Assembly: GCA_004123355.1 (NCBI GenBank) | Contig: SCHM01000002.1 | Coordinates: forward strand, 6,421,569 to 6,485,568 | Direction: 5' to 3' | From: Amphirosellinia nigrospora | Taxonomy: Eukaryota > Ascomycota > Sordariomycetes > Xylariales > Xylariaceae | DNA length: 64,000 nt | Shown: positions 52,736-64,000 of the stretch, one piece after another | Numbering within the stretch: the first letter of the stretch is position 1 | Layout of the letters: every line of letters starts with the position of its first letter | Notes under the pieces: model-generated | What the model was told of the DNA's origin: nothing | The model's input: the letters and a program-made list of their open reading frames with translations, nothing else | The model's database searches: none | Made by a program: the position numbers and the translations under genes

Positions 52736-55700
52736 TTTACTATAACTAAAAATAAAAATATAAACAATATTAAATTAAAAGCTAAGCTTATTTATAATTA
52801 ACGTTAAAATTTATCGATTAATTGCTTATTATAGCTATAATTATTAAAATATATATTAATCTTTATATTAATCCTAAAATAAATCCTAGCAATAAATTAA
52901 ATAAATATATATTTAAACTTATTTATTTTTTGCCCATATTACTTATTATTGCTAAACTTTTTAGTTTTCTTGCTTTTAAATAAATTTTAACCAAACGATA
53001 TTTTTTTATTTTTTTATAGCAGCTTTTACAATAATTTTTTCGTTTATTTTTATATAACCTTAATAAATATAATATTATAAATAAAAAAATAATTAAAAGT
53101 TATAAAAATATTAATATTAAAATATCGAATTATTTATATAATAATAAATACTAAATAAATATCCTTAAATATAAATATAATATATTTAATATATATTATT
53201 ATAAAATATACCGCTAAATAAACGAATTAATATATAAATTAATATAATATTAATATAAAAATATACTAAATATAAAAATATAATAATACTTTTAAAAGCT
53301 TTTATTAAACTATAATAATAAATTCTTAAATATAAGCGTTAAATATATAGCTATATAAAATATTTTTATAAAATACAAATTTTTAATTAATAAAACTAAA
53401 TATAAATTATTTTAAAACTATTAAATTTTTATAAAACTTTATTTAAAACTAAATTAATATAATAAATATAAAATATACTATTTTTTAAATATTAACTTTT
53501 TATAGCGCTAAAAAACTATTTTAGCTAGTTTTTATTTATTATTTTAAACGTAAGCATATTTATAAAAACTTTAGTTTTTTTAATTAGTTTTTAAACTTTT
53601 TTATATATTAAAGTTTAAAAGCTAAAAATTTACGAAAATTTTTTATTAGTTATAAAAGTTATTTTTGCTCGAAAAAATATTTATACTTAGTTTTATAGTA
53701 TTTTTTAGCTTTTTAAAAATTATTTATATAGCAAAATTAATATATAATTAATATATAAAAAATAAATTTAAATATAATTACCTAAGATTTTAATAATATA
53801 TCGGATTTAATAGAAAACCTTTTATTATAGCTTTTTTTTTTAATATTAAAACCTTTTTTTATAGCCTTTTTTTTTTAAGTATTAAAACTTTCTTTTATAA
53901 CTTTTTTTTTTTAATATAAAAACTATTTTAATAAATAGCTATATAATAAAATTAATATATAAATTAATATATAAATTATAAATTAAATATATTTATTAGT
54001 TTGCTTATTTATAGTTTTTTTTATTACTAAATTTTTTATTAGTTTAAAAAAAAGTTTATTTATAATATTAAACCTATTTATATATTAATAATAATATTAT
54101 TTATTATTTCTAGTTTAATATTTATTATTTTATTAAATATATTATTTAAAACTATTATTATATTAACTTTTAATATAATAGTAAAAATTATATTTTTAAA
54201 TAAATTAAAAACTATTAATTTAATAATAAACTTTTTTAAAAATAAATTAATATAACTATTAGTATAAAAAATAATTAATAAATAAATAATATATATTATT
54301 AGTTTTAAAAAGTTAAATTTTTAAGCTTTTTTTTAATTGTTTTACTATTTTTTTTAGCAAAGTTTAAAGTAATAAAAATTCTTAGCGTTTTTATTTATAA
54401 GCTTTAGTTTATTTTTTAAATTCCGCTAAATTTTAAAATTATTGCTTTATTATTATTGCTATTTTTTTATTATTTTTACATAACGCTTATAGTTTTTTTA
54501 TATTTAATTCCTCGGGCTTAATATATAGCTTAGTCGATTTAATTATATAATTAGTATATATATTATATATTTAAGCTATATTTATAAATTCTAAGTATTT
54601 TATTACTTATTTATTTAGATTTATATTATTTGCCTTGCTATTTTAATAGCTATAAAATAATTATATCGATTAATATAATAATTAATATAAATATATTTAG
54701 TTTTTTATTATTATTATTTTAGTTTATATAATAAAACAATTAATCTATAATTAGCTAAAAATTAATAATAGTTAAATTTAACCGAAAAAAAATAAAAAAA
54801 TTAATTAAAATTAAATATATAAAAATCTAACGAAAATTTTAAATATAATAAAAATTAATATATACTATATAAAAATAAAAAATAATTATAAAAATTAAAA
54901 GCAATATAATATAAAAAATATATAAAAGTTTTTTATATAGTAAAATAAAAACTATTTTTATTAAAAAAATAAATCTGTTCTTTTTAAAAAAAAAACCCTT
55001 TTTTAAAAAAATTTTTTTTATTTTATATTTTAAAATTAATATATAATTAATATATATATTTTTATATAAATATTATTTAATTATAAGTTTTATTTATAAA
55101 AACTTTAAGTATATTATATATTAATAACTAAAAATAATAGTTAAAAAAACTATATTATTATAGTTTAATATTATTATATTATACTTTTTCGGGCTAATTT
55201 TAATAAATTTAAATCGATTTAATTTTAACTTTTTATTTTTTTATTTTTATAAAAAGTAAAATTCTATATAGCAAAGTTCTATATAAAATTAATCTTTAAT
55301 ATATCGAAAATAAGTTCTAAAATATATATTTTAATCTTATTTTTAAAATAATTAATAAGCTAAAAATTAATATTTATTAACGCTAAAAAATATTCTATAA
55401 ATTAAAATTAATAATCGTTAAAATATTTATATTAAAAAAAATAACTATATAAGTTTTTAAGCTATTTTAGCTATATATATTTATTATATTTTTTTTTTTT
55501 TTTTTTTATTAAATATTTTTTATTTAAAAATATATATAAAAATTAAATATATAATTTATATATATATAAAATATAAAATAAGCTTAAAAATACTAAAAAA
55601 TAACTTATTTTATTTAAAGTAATAAAATATTATAAATAAATAACTATATATATTTTAATATAATAAAACTGTTTATATAAAAATATATTTTATATAAGCG

Positions 55701-56654
55701 TTATAAACTTAAATAAAATATACTTAATAGTTTATTAGTAGTTAATTAATTTTAGCTAATATAAATATTATATATTAATTTTAATATTAATTATTTTTAA
55801 AAAATAAATAATTTATAACGTAATAAAATTTTATTAATAATATATTATATAATATATATTATTTAATAATTATAAGCTTTATATTTAAATTAATTAAAAT
55901 ATAAATATTAAAATATATTATATTTTATTAAAACTAAACTATAAAAAATTATTATTCGTTTAAATTAACTAAAGCTTATTATTATATTTTTGCTTATTAA
56001 TTATATTTTTATTAAAATATAATATATATTTTAATAAATTAATAGCGTATTTTATATTTTACCCGTTATTATATTTTATATATAAATATTTTTTACTTAT
56101 TAAACAATTTATTAAACTATATAAAAGCTTTAAAATTAATAATACTATTATATAAAAATATCTTAGTTATTATTTTAGCTTTTTTAATATATTTATTAAG
56201 TTTTTTTAACCGAAATTAATATTAATAATAAATTTTTTATATATTTTTATTAATTATTAAATATTGTTTACTATACTTTTAGCTACTATTTATATATTAT
56301 AAAATATTTCCTTATAAATATAAAACTAGTTAATATATAGCTTATATAATTTTATTTAAAAAAGCTAAAAATATTAATAAGCTAAATAAAATATAAAATA
56401 ATACATAATAATATATTAATATAAAGCTATATTATATTATTAATAATAAACATAACTAAAAACTTTTTAATAACTTTTTTAATAGCTAGTTATAGTTTTT
56501 ATACTTTTTATAACATAAAAATAATTAAATTTTAATAAGTTTTAATATTATAAACTATTAATAATTAAAATATTAAACTTAATAATTTTTATATATTTTT
56601 AAACTATTTTTAGCAAATAATATTATTTTAAATATATATTATTAATAATTAAAA

Positions 56655-56705
56655 CTATATTAATTAATATATTAATTAATATATTAATTAATATATTAAT
56701 TAAAT
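56655..56705. repeat. 12-bp palindromic tandem repeat (ATTAATTAATAT)
   Basis: ATTAATTAATAT is repeated four times head to tail inside the 8.8-kb element. The array can fold on itself. Confidence 0.8.
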
Positions 56706-59700
56706 TTAAAAAATATACTTTTTTATTATATTACTTATAATATTTAAATAATATATTATTTTTTGTTTTTTATTTATTATTTATATATAAATATAGCTTG
56801 TTTAATAATTTTAATAGCTTTATTAACGCCGATTTTTTTAAAATATTGCTTAATATTAATTAAATAGTATAAAAAAAAAAATAAATAATATAAATTTTCT
56901 AACTAACTATAATATTTAATTAATACTAGATAAAATTAACATTAAAGCTAGGTTTATTATTATAATATATTTAAATATTTATATAAAAGTTATATTTTTT
57001 TAAAAACTAATAATTTATTTTATACTATATTTATTTATTTAAATATTAAATAAATATTAATAAAAACGTTATATTATTATTAATATTTATTAATAAAATA
57101 TATTACTACTTTTTAATAATATTTTAATTAGCTAAAATTAATTTATATATTGCTAATAACCTTAATATTAAACCTAAAAATAATTCTATTAAACTAATAT
57201 TAAATATAAAAATTATTATAAATATAATACTATATAAATAACTTTTTCCTATAATAATAACTATTTATTATTAAACGATATAATTAATATTTTATATTTT
57301 TATTTTTAATAAAATTAAACGGGCAATTTTTTAAAACTTAAAAATAAATAAAATACCGGTTTTTATTTATTAATATTATTATTATTAAATTAATATATAA
57401 TTAATATAAATAAAATATAACGTACTTTTATTATATTTAGCTTTTAGTTAAAAATATTTTTTATAACTATTATTTATATTTTTCGCTAATAAATAAATAT
57501 ATAATTATACTATTTAATTTTAAATATATAATATATATTAAAATAATATTATACTTTTTATAAATTAGTTTTAACTTTTTAATATTTATTTTTACGCTTT
57601 ATTTTTAGTTATTTTAACTAATATTTAATTATTTTATTTTATATTTTATCGATTTTATAAATATTATTTTTTATTATAATATATTTTATATTATCTTTAA
57701 TTATAACTATTTTTAAATATTTTATTTATTATTATTTATAATAATATAAAAAAGCTTTTATAGTTAAAAATAATTTTATTGTTTGTTTTTTAGTATTTAA
57801 ATAGTATTTTTTTAAATTTAACGTTATTAATAAATTTATTAAAGCTTATATAAATATTAAAACTAAAATAGCTAAAATATTTATTAAAAATAAGTAATAA
57901 ATATTAATAAAAAATTTTCGATATTTAGTATAAATAGTATATCTATATTAAAAAAAAAAAATAATTAAAAAGCGGCTAAAAATTAAATTATTATTATTAT
58001 TTTTTAAAATAGTTTAGTTTAATAAAATAAACTTTTAATAATAAAACAATATTATTAATTATAATATTTAAATCGTTTTAAATAAACTTTAAAATAATAA
58101 AATCTATTATAAATAATAATAAAGTAATAATACGTTTTAATAAAAATATTATTATTAAACTATAAAATATAATTTTTTAAATAAATATATTAATTTATAT
58201 ATTTATCCCTTTTAGCGCTATTATATAAATTATTTTTTTTATTAAAAATAAACTATATAAACGCTATAGTTTTTTATATTCGTTTTTTTTTTTATTAGTT
58301 TTATTTATTTATTTTATTATTTTTTTTATTTAATATTATTAATTTATTTTTTTATAGCTTATAATAATATAAAAAATCTAAAAACGTTTAACTATAATAT
58401 TAAAAAATATTTAATAAGTTTTTTTTATTAATAATAGCTAATTTATAACTTTTGTTTATTTTTACTTAGCTTTTTTATATACTTATTTAACCCGCTTTTT
58501 TTAAGCTTTTATTAATATAAAAAACGCTAAACGGATAAAATATAGTTTAGCTAATTTAGCAGCTATTAAAAACTAAAAAAAAAAAATATATATATAAAAA
58601 ACAATTAACTAAAATATTAATAAAAGCTAAAAATATTAATTTATTTAATTAATATAATAATTAATATATTATTTATTTTATTTTAATTAATATTTTATAA
58701 AAAATTATAAATATTAATAAATAGCAATTTATTAATCTTTTGTTTATTATTGCCCGATTTATAAAAAAATAACTACTAAAATAATAGTTAAAAAATATTA
58801 ATTTTAAAAAAATACTATTAAAACTTTATAAAAAGTAATAAAAACTTATTTAATAAAATATTTATTTATATATTTTTTTTTAGTTTTATAACTTAAATAT
58901 TAATTATATATAAATATTAACTATTATACTATTTATATAAAATATATTATAATTATACGCTTTAATATTTAATTATTAAAAAATTTAGCTAAAAAATAAA
59001 TATTTTTTTTATATAATAATAATAATTAAAAATTAAAAACTTTAAAAATTTTTAAAACATATTTTAATTAAAAAAGCAATAAATTATATAAATAATAAAA
59101 AAAATAGCAAACCTATTTATATATATTTTATACTATATATATATATTTATATTATTTTTTTTTTTAATAATATATTTTAGCTAATTATTATATTTTTTTT
59201 TTATTTATAACTTTTATAACTTTTATCGGCTAGCCTTTTTTTAAAGCTAATTTTAATTAATAAATTTAGTTTTATAGTTTCTAACTATAAAATCTTATTA
59301 TATATATATTTATTTTTTTTTATTATATTATTTACCTTTATATTATTTAATTATTATATTTATATTTTATAATTTTATTTTATTATATTAATTATATTAA
59401 TTTTTATATAAATAGCTTTTAAACGTTTAAAAAAAAATTAGCTAATATAGCTGCGCTAAAATAGCGTAAAAAAAAATCAATTATTAAATAACCTATATAT
59501 ATAAAAAGTTTATATATATTTCCTGCTTATTTAAAAGCTAAAAAACTTATAAAAAAAGTTTTATTACTATTAAACGTTAAATTAAATATAAATAAAAAAA
59601 TTAACGAAATAAAAACTTAAATATTATTTTAAAAAAAGTTAAAAGTATATTAGCTTATTATTAAACAAAAATTAAAAAACTAATATATTTTATACTAATT

Positions 59701-61195
59701 TTATATTAATTTTTTTATTAACTATTATAACTATTATAATAAAAATAAATATTTTAATTAAATTATTATTGCTTATAATTATACTATTTTTTTAGCGTTT
59801 TTAATATAATTAAACTAGCTATAAATGTTAATTTAATAATAAAAATTATGATTTTTTTGTTCGTTTAAATAATAAGTTTAAAATTATTAATTTAAACGAA
59901 AATAATCCTAATTATACTTATTATTTTATAAAAAATATTAAAAAAAAAATACGAAATTTTTCGGGCCGTTAAATTATATTTTTAAATTTGCTCGAAAATA
60001 AGTTTCGATTTTTATTTCGTAATTTTAATATTTTAATTTTTAATTAAAAATATATTATTTAAAACTATTATTTCGAAATAAATATTTTTTAATTAATATA
60101 TAATTAATATATATTAATAGTTTTTAAGTTATTTAACCTTATTATTTTAAACTTTTTATTAATTACTTTTTATATTTTTAATAAAAAATAAATATTATAA
60201 AATTTATATTTTATTAAGCGTATATATTAAAAATTTTATTAATAATTTTAAAATATGCTATTTATATTTTATAATAAGCATTAATAAGTTTATATTAAAA
60301 TATATTATTATTTTATTTTTAGTAACTTTTTATTAATTTTTAAAAATTAAATTATAATTTATATAACGCTTAAAAAAACGCTTAAATTTTTTTTTTAAAA
60401 CTTTATTTTAAAATTAAAGCTTTTTAATACTAACTAGTTTAATTCTAAAATTTTATTTATTTTATTTTTTAAACTATTTAGTTTTAAAATTTAAATAAAA
60501 TAAAACTATTAGCTAAATTTATTTTAAATAAAATTACGCTTATTATAATTTTTACGTCGGATAAACTATAATTATTATTTTTTTTTATTTATATTTTTAA
60601 TAATATTAAAAAATAGCTAGTTTATTTTTTTGTTTAATATTAAGCTATTTAGCTTGTTTTTATTATTAAATAATATATTATTTTTATTTAATATATAATT
60701 GGTATATTAATTTATATAGTTAAAATAAATTATAATTTATTTAATATAAAATAAAACGTTATAATATTATTTTTTTTAAGTTTTAAAGCTTTTGCTTTTA
60801 GTTATTTATAACGTTTTTACTATTTTTAGTATACTATAAAAAATTTTAAACTTTAAATATTTAGTTTTAGAATTTTTTTAAGCTAACTCTTATTATTATA
60901 ATTTATTTAAATTAACTAAACTTTAGCAATTTAATAATAATAAAATATTATATAGTTCTAAAGTTAAAAATATTTCCTGCTTTAATACTAGCTTTAATAT
61001 AATATTTATTTATATTAAATAAACTATATATTATTTTTAGTATATTTTTACGTACTTTTATAAATAATTAAAATAAGCTATTTATATACTTATAATTTAA
61101 TTAGTATATAAATTAGTACATTAACTTGCTTTTATATTTTTATTCCGTAATATTTTAATCTTAATATATATTTTATTAATATTAGTTTAAAAAAT

Positions 61196-61359
61196 CTATA
61201 TAAATAATATAGGTATAAAAAACCTATATAAGTAATATAAATATAAAAAACTTATATAAATAGTATAGGGATAGAAACCTATAAGTAAAAAAAAACCTAC
61301 TAGCCTATATGGGTTTTTATGGGTTCTGGGTAAATGGGTTTTGGGTAAAAAACCAAACC
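61196..61359. repeat. Right terminal/subterminal repeat block of the 8.8-kb element
   Basis: Three units of about 29 bp (CTATATAAATAATATAGGTA followed by TAAAAAA) are followed by TATGGGTTTTTATGGGTTC, TGGGTAAATGGGTTTTGGG and CCAAACC. Read in reverse complement this block resembles the left end. Confidence 0.75.
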
Positions 61360-61371
61360 CTATCTCCACTA
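61360..61371 (+). repeat. Target-site duplication, right copy (CTATCTCCACTA)
   Basis: Matches 52568-52580 except for one missing C in the CCC run. It is followed by GCCGTCTCACAA, the natural continuation (A V S Q) of the NLR reading. Confidence 0.8.
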
Positions 61372-62128
61372 GCCGTCTCACAACTGCGGCATATATGCGA
61401 AGGATATCAACATCTGTTAAAGAATATCTTTCCGAAATCCAACGTAGCAAGGAAGAATACTTGGAAAGTCAAAACACGACCAGCACCGGCGAGAGCAGCT
61501 ATCGAACAGTGTCCTGGAAACTGGGACATCTCGTACAGCATCTACGAAAGGAGAACGAGCTAGCATACGATATATTACATTCATTGGCTTTTGTAGACAA
61601 CAAACATTCCGTTTGAGCTAATTCGCGAAGCCGCCCGACTCTCCAAAAAAGGAGGACTCTGTCCAGCCAGCTTAGCAAACCAGTGATGAAAGTGGCCGCA
61701 ATGCCCATACTGAAATGAAGACGATGACCATCGTGACATAAGAGAAGTCATCAATACGTCTTTGCGAGTTCATTTCTCGCATTCGAAATTCGGAACAGAG
61801 GAGCCCAAATAGAGCTTACGACATGCACAAGCTAGTCAAGAAGCTGCCCGATACCGCTTGCAAAAAATTGAAGACGATACGAAAGGGCAGGCTTACTTTA
61901 CGAAGTAGCGTTTCAGATCACAAACCATCTTTCCCGAAAGTAAAGAGCCGGATTACATTGCTTAGACACTCATTGGATGTTTGGAAATGTGTGAACAGTA
62001 CCTAGCCCACGCACAACAGGCTGGACGTGGGCAGCGCTGTATGAAGGGGAAATCGAAGTATCGGGTTGCTCCTTAATTTATGGCACTATTTAAACCATCG
62101 AGGCCGATCGATCGAGAGTGAGTTAATT

Positions 62129-63135
62129 ATCAAACGGTGCTCGACTTCCAGCTCGAGACACTGGGGAAACAAATCTAAGAACGATTGAAAGTATGCAGAA
62201 ACTTGGATACATATACGTGCAACAAAAGAGATATGAAGAGGCTGAGATCGTAAACCGACAAACGCTAAAGTTGAGGGAAAAAACTAGGCAACAAGCATCC
62301 CGACACAATTATAGCATGGCAAATCTTGCTAATGCTCTTCAGTGGCAGGGGAAGCACAAAGAGGCTGAAAAACTACTTCGTCAAGCACTGAAACTAGGTG
62401 AGAAGACGTTAGGCAAAAGGCATCCGGGCACGGTTCACGCTATAATCCATCTCGCTGATACTTTAAGAATGCAAATGCGGCACGAAGAGGCTGAAAAACT
62501 ATTTCGTGAAGGACTGGAACTACGCAGAGATGCTAGGCGAAAGACATCCTCCACATTAGACAGCATGTCCCGCCTGGCAATATCCTTGCAAAGCAAGGGA
62601 AACGTAAAGAAGCTGAAAACTTATATCGGCAAACACTAAAACTAGATGAAGAGGTGCTAGCAAAGACATCCTCCACATTAGACAGCATGTCCCGCCTGGC
62701 CAATATCCTTGCAAAGCAAGGGAAACATAAAGAAGCTGAAAACTTATTACTGGCAAACACTAAAGCTAGATGAAGATGTGCTAGGCGAAAAGCATCCCCA
62801 GACATTAGACGACATGTCCCACCTGGCTTATGTCCTTACAGACCAGGGGAAATATGAAGAAGCTGAAGACTTATCCCGGCAAGTATTGGACCTACGTAAA
62901 AGAGACGCAAGGCGAAAAGCATACCTGGACATTACGCGAAATGTTCCACCTTGCTTATACTCTTCAAGAGCAAGGGAAGCATGAAGAAGCTGAAAACTTA
63001 TACCAGCAAACACTAGAGCGATGTAACGAAACGTTGGGCGAAAATCATCCCTCCACATTACTGAGTATGAAAAAGCTTTCTCAAGTCCTTCGACGCCAAG
63101 GGAAACACGAAGAGGCGGGTGAGATTGCAGAGATC
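62129..63135 (+). repeat. TPR-coding array, about eight 42-codon units
   Basis: Units carry the pattern GK..EAE.L.RQ.L.L.E..LG..HP.T...M..LA..L. They are spaced about 124-126 bp. The C-terminal TPR domain of such NLRs is thought to sense the ligand. Frame changes inside the array move the reading between all three frames. Confidence 0.85.
62531..62778 (+). repeat. Two nearly identical neighbouring TPR units (124 bp each)
   Basis: 62531-62654 and 62655-62778 differ at only a handful of positions over 124 bp, sharing for instance CATCCTCCACATTAGACAGC. The next unit (from 62779) differs far more. This points to a recent duplication or conversion between adjacent units. Confidence 0.85.
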
Positions 63136-63314
63136 AAAGTTCAAGCAATATATGTACGTCTTTGGCAGATGAGCAGGATACGGATACCAACTCGCCCGGA
63201 AAAGCAGATCCGGCTCGGCGTGGAAGGAAGAGGAAACGGGCCAAACCGTCACAATCGAGGGAAAGATCAGATTCTGGTTCTAGTATGTCGTCTTCCTCCT
63301 CGCTCTATGTACAT

Positions 63315-63403
63315 GTAAGTCGGTAGATACCTATATTAGCTTGATGTATTTATACCTCGGTGAGGTTAGTTAATATGTATATAATATGTTTTCTGACTTT
63401 CAG
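63315..63403 (+). other. Intron 3 of the NLR gene, near the C-terminus
   Basis: Donor GTAAGT after SLYVH, branch site CTGAC at 63393-63397, acceptor TTTCAG ending at 63403; 89 bp, phase 0. The last exon (63404-63490) reads FRSGTSNRSQSFHYNF and ends TAG. If unspliced, the frame would stop at a TAG soon after the donor. Confidence 0.7.
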
Positions 63404-63490
63404 TTTCGGAGTGGAACTAGTAACCGAAGCCAGAGCTTTCACTACAATTTCTATAGACGCTTTCAATCTTCATTCCTAAATACCCTGTAG

Positions 63491-64000
63491 CCCGAAGAAA
63501 ATTTCCACTAGGCTATCACTCTTCCCTGGTACAAAGAGTGACTGCAATGCTTTTCTTATTTTCTCGATCATGAAGACAGGTATGTATGCAGCAGCTCGGT
63601 ACGGTACACGGAGAAATATCCCGCATGTTGCTTGTTTAGGATTCCTCGTTAGAATCTACTGATCTGGGTTGATATCAGACAGAAGCGAGTCCGCATATAA
63701 AATATTCATCCCAAATAAGGATTAAGAGGTTAATTTTGCCACGAGCAAGTAAGGTGGCATATCCTATAGTCCTCCCCTCACCTTGCCTCGGTAGTGAGCC
63801 CCTATATTGCACGAGGCCTTTGAAAGGAGGTCGTCATAATAAGCAGATGACGCGAGCAATTCGGTCTTATTAGCCCTCACGCAGAGTAATCTAATAGTAC
63901 GTCGGGGCTTAACTCGACTTTACTTGGGTCTTCGGATATATAAGCTAAACACACATCTAATGTCATACGGATCTCGCGCGGAGCTCGCTAAATACTACCC
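63491..64000. other. Downstream flank of the NLR gene, ordinary composition, no gene seen
   Basis: GC content is normal and CA/TG are common, so RIP has not acted here. No reading frame with recognisable content was found. A stretch at about 63770-63832 has nested inverted words (CCTCC/GGAGG, CTCAC/GTGAG, GCCTCG/CGAGGC) that could form a hairpin. It may be 3' UTR or intergenic DNA. Confidence 0.5.

Larger units (their letters stand above)
52581..61359. mobile_element. 8.8-kb RIPed TIR element inserted in the NLR gene
   Basis: The insert begins (A)GGTTTGG and ends CCAAACC, and is bounded by a 12-13 bp duplication of NLR coding sequence. Both ends carry subterminal runs of ACCCA and AACCCATAGGTTTTT-like palindromes in inverted orientation (52.60-52.73 and 61.20-61.35 kb). 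The interior is strongly RIPed AT-rich DNA with no readable frame. The terminal inverted repeats are imperfect, at least 7 bp exact plus related subterminal words. A TIR DNA transposon is the most economical reading. The duplication is longer than the 8 bp of hAT or 9-11 bp of typical Mutator-like elements, so the superfamily is left open. No LTRs were seen. Confidence 0.7.
61360..63490 (+). pseudogene. Fungal NLR, 3' part: winged-helix-like region, TPR array and basic/Ser-rich tail
   Basis: Coding resumes with the duplicated YLPL codons, then ..AAYMRRISTSVKEYL, VSWKLGHLVQHLRKE, LAYDILHSLAFVDN, IPFELIREAARLS, MHKLV, QEAARYRLQKI and HSLDVW. This is the usual order after the GLPL motif of a fungal NB-ARC. 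From about 62.13 to 63.13 kb come kinesin-light-chain-type TPR units of 42 residues, such as GKHKEAEKLLRQALKLGEKT and LGKRHPGTVHAIIHLADTL. The tail reads ADEQDTDTNSPGKADPARR, then GRKRRAKPSQSRE and a Ser run, and continues after a third intron to a TAG at 63488-63490. Frame changes occur near 61382, 61602, 61845, 61915, 62280, in the TPR units and near 63160. Together with the 5' part it forms one gene split by the 8.8-kb insert. Confidence 0.85.

Noticed and set aside
52600-52740. Telomere-like repeats (AACCCATAGG) at the left edge of the insert
   Set aside because: There is no tandem CCCTAA/TTAGGG array; the words are palindromic subterminal repeats mirrored at the other end of the element.
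62123-63252. Minus-strand frames opposite the TPR array
   Set aside because: They are antisense shadows of the repeated TPR units; repeated words appear only because the sense units repeat.

Overview
The window looks like a repeat-rich compartment of a filamentous ascomycete (Pezizomycotina) genome. Nearly all of it is extremely AT-rich. In those tracts C survives almost only as CT, CC or CG, while CA and its complement TG are nearly absent. That is the expected footprint of repeat-induced point mutation (RIP; CpA to TpA). Three islands of ordinary base composition stand out: about 26.5-28.2 kb (a short un-RIPed repeat element), 50.0-52.6 kb and 61.36-64.0 kb (the two halves of one host gene). 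No species is claimed. Small introns with GT..CTGAC..AG signals fit a filamentous fungus.

Layout. 1-7.7 kb and 15.0-20.1 kb: RIPed DNA with tandem repeats and no readable gene. 7.75-15.0 kb: a fossil LTR element with a 5-bp target duplication (TSD). 20.08-26.71 kb: a fossil Ty3/Gypsy element on the minus strand. 26.78-28.21 kb: a compact, barely mutated element made of three LTR-like units around a 0.76-kb core, flanked by TAGTA, each unit carrying an array of CACGTG boxes. 28.3-49.5 kb: a nest of three LTR retrotransposons. The outer one (TSD GCTTT) was split by a minus-strand Gypsy (30.78-37.91 kb, TSD CGTAT) and a plus-strand Gypsy (40.29-47.12 kb, TSD CTAG). Removing both leaves an ordinary outer element of about 7.3 kb.

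50.02-63.49 kb holds the only recognisable host gene: a fungal NLR-type protein with a PNP/UDP-phosphorylase-like N-terminal domain, an NB-ARC NTPase domain and a C-terminal kinesin-light-chain-type TPR array. It is split in its GLPL-like motif by an 8.8-kb AT-rich element with GGTTTGG/CCAAACC ends. A 12-13 bp stretch of the NLR coding sequence is duplicated at both junctions. The gene also carries about a dozen single-base reading-frame shifts, many at homopolymers, and appears to lack its first few dozen codons. It shows little sign of RIP, and two neighbouring TPR units are almost identical, as in fast-evolving fungal nonself-recognition NLRs.

The most useful observations are the clean NLR/element junctions, the nested-insertion chronology fixed by TSDs, the sparing of the outer edges of LTR elements from RIP, and the young three-LTR element with CACGTG arrays. 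All calls come from reading the sequence by eye; no database search or alignment program was run.
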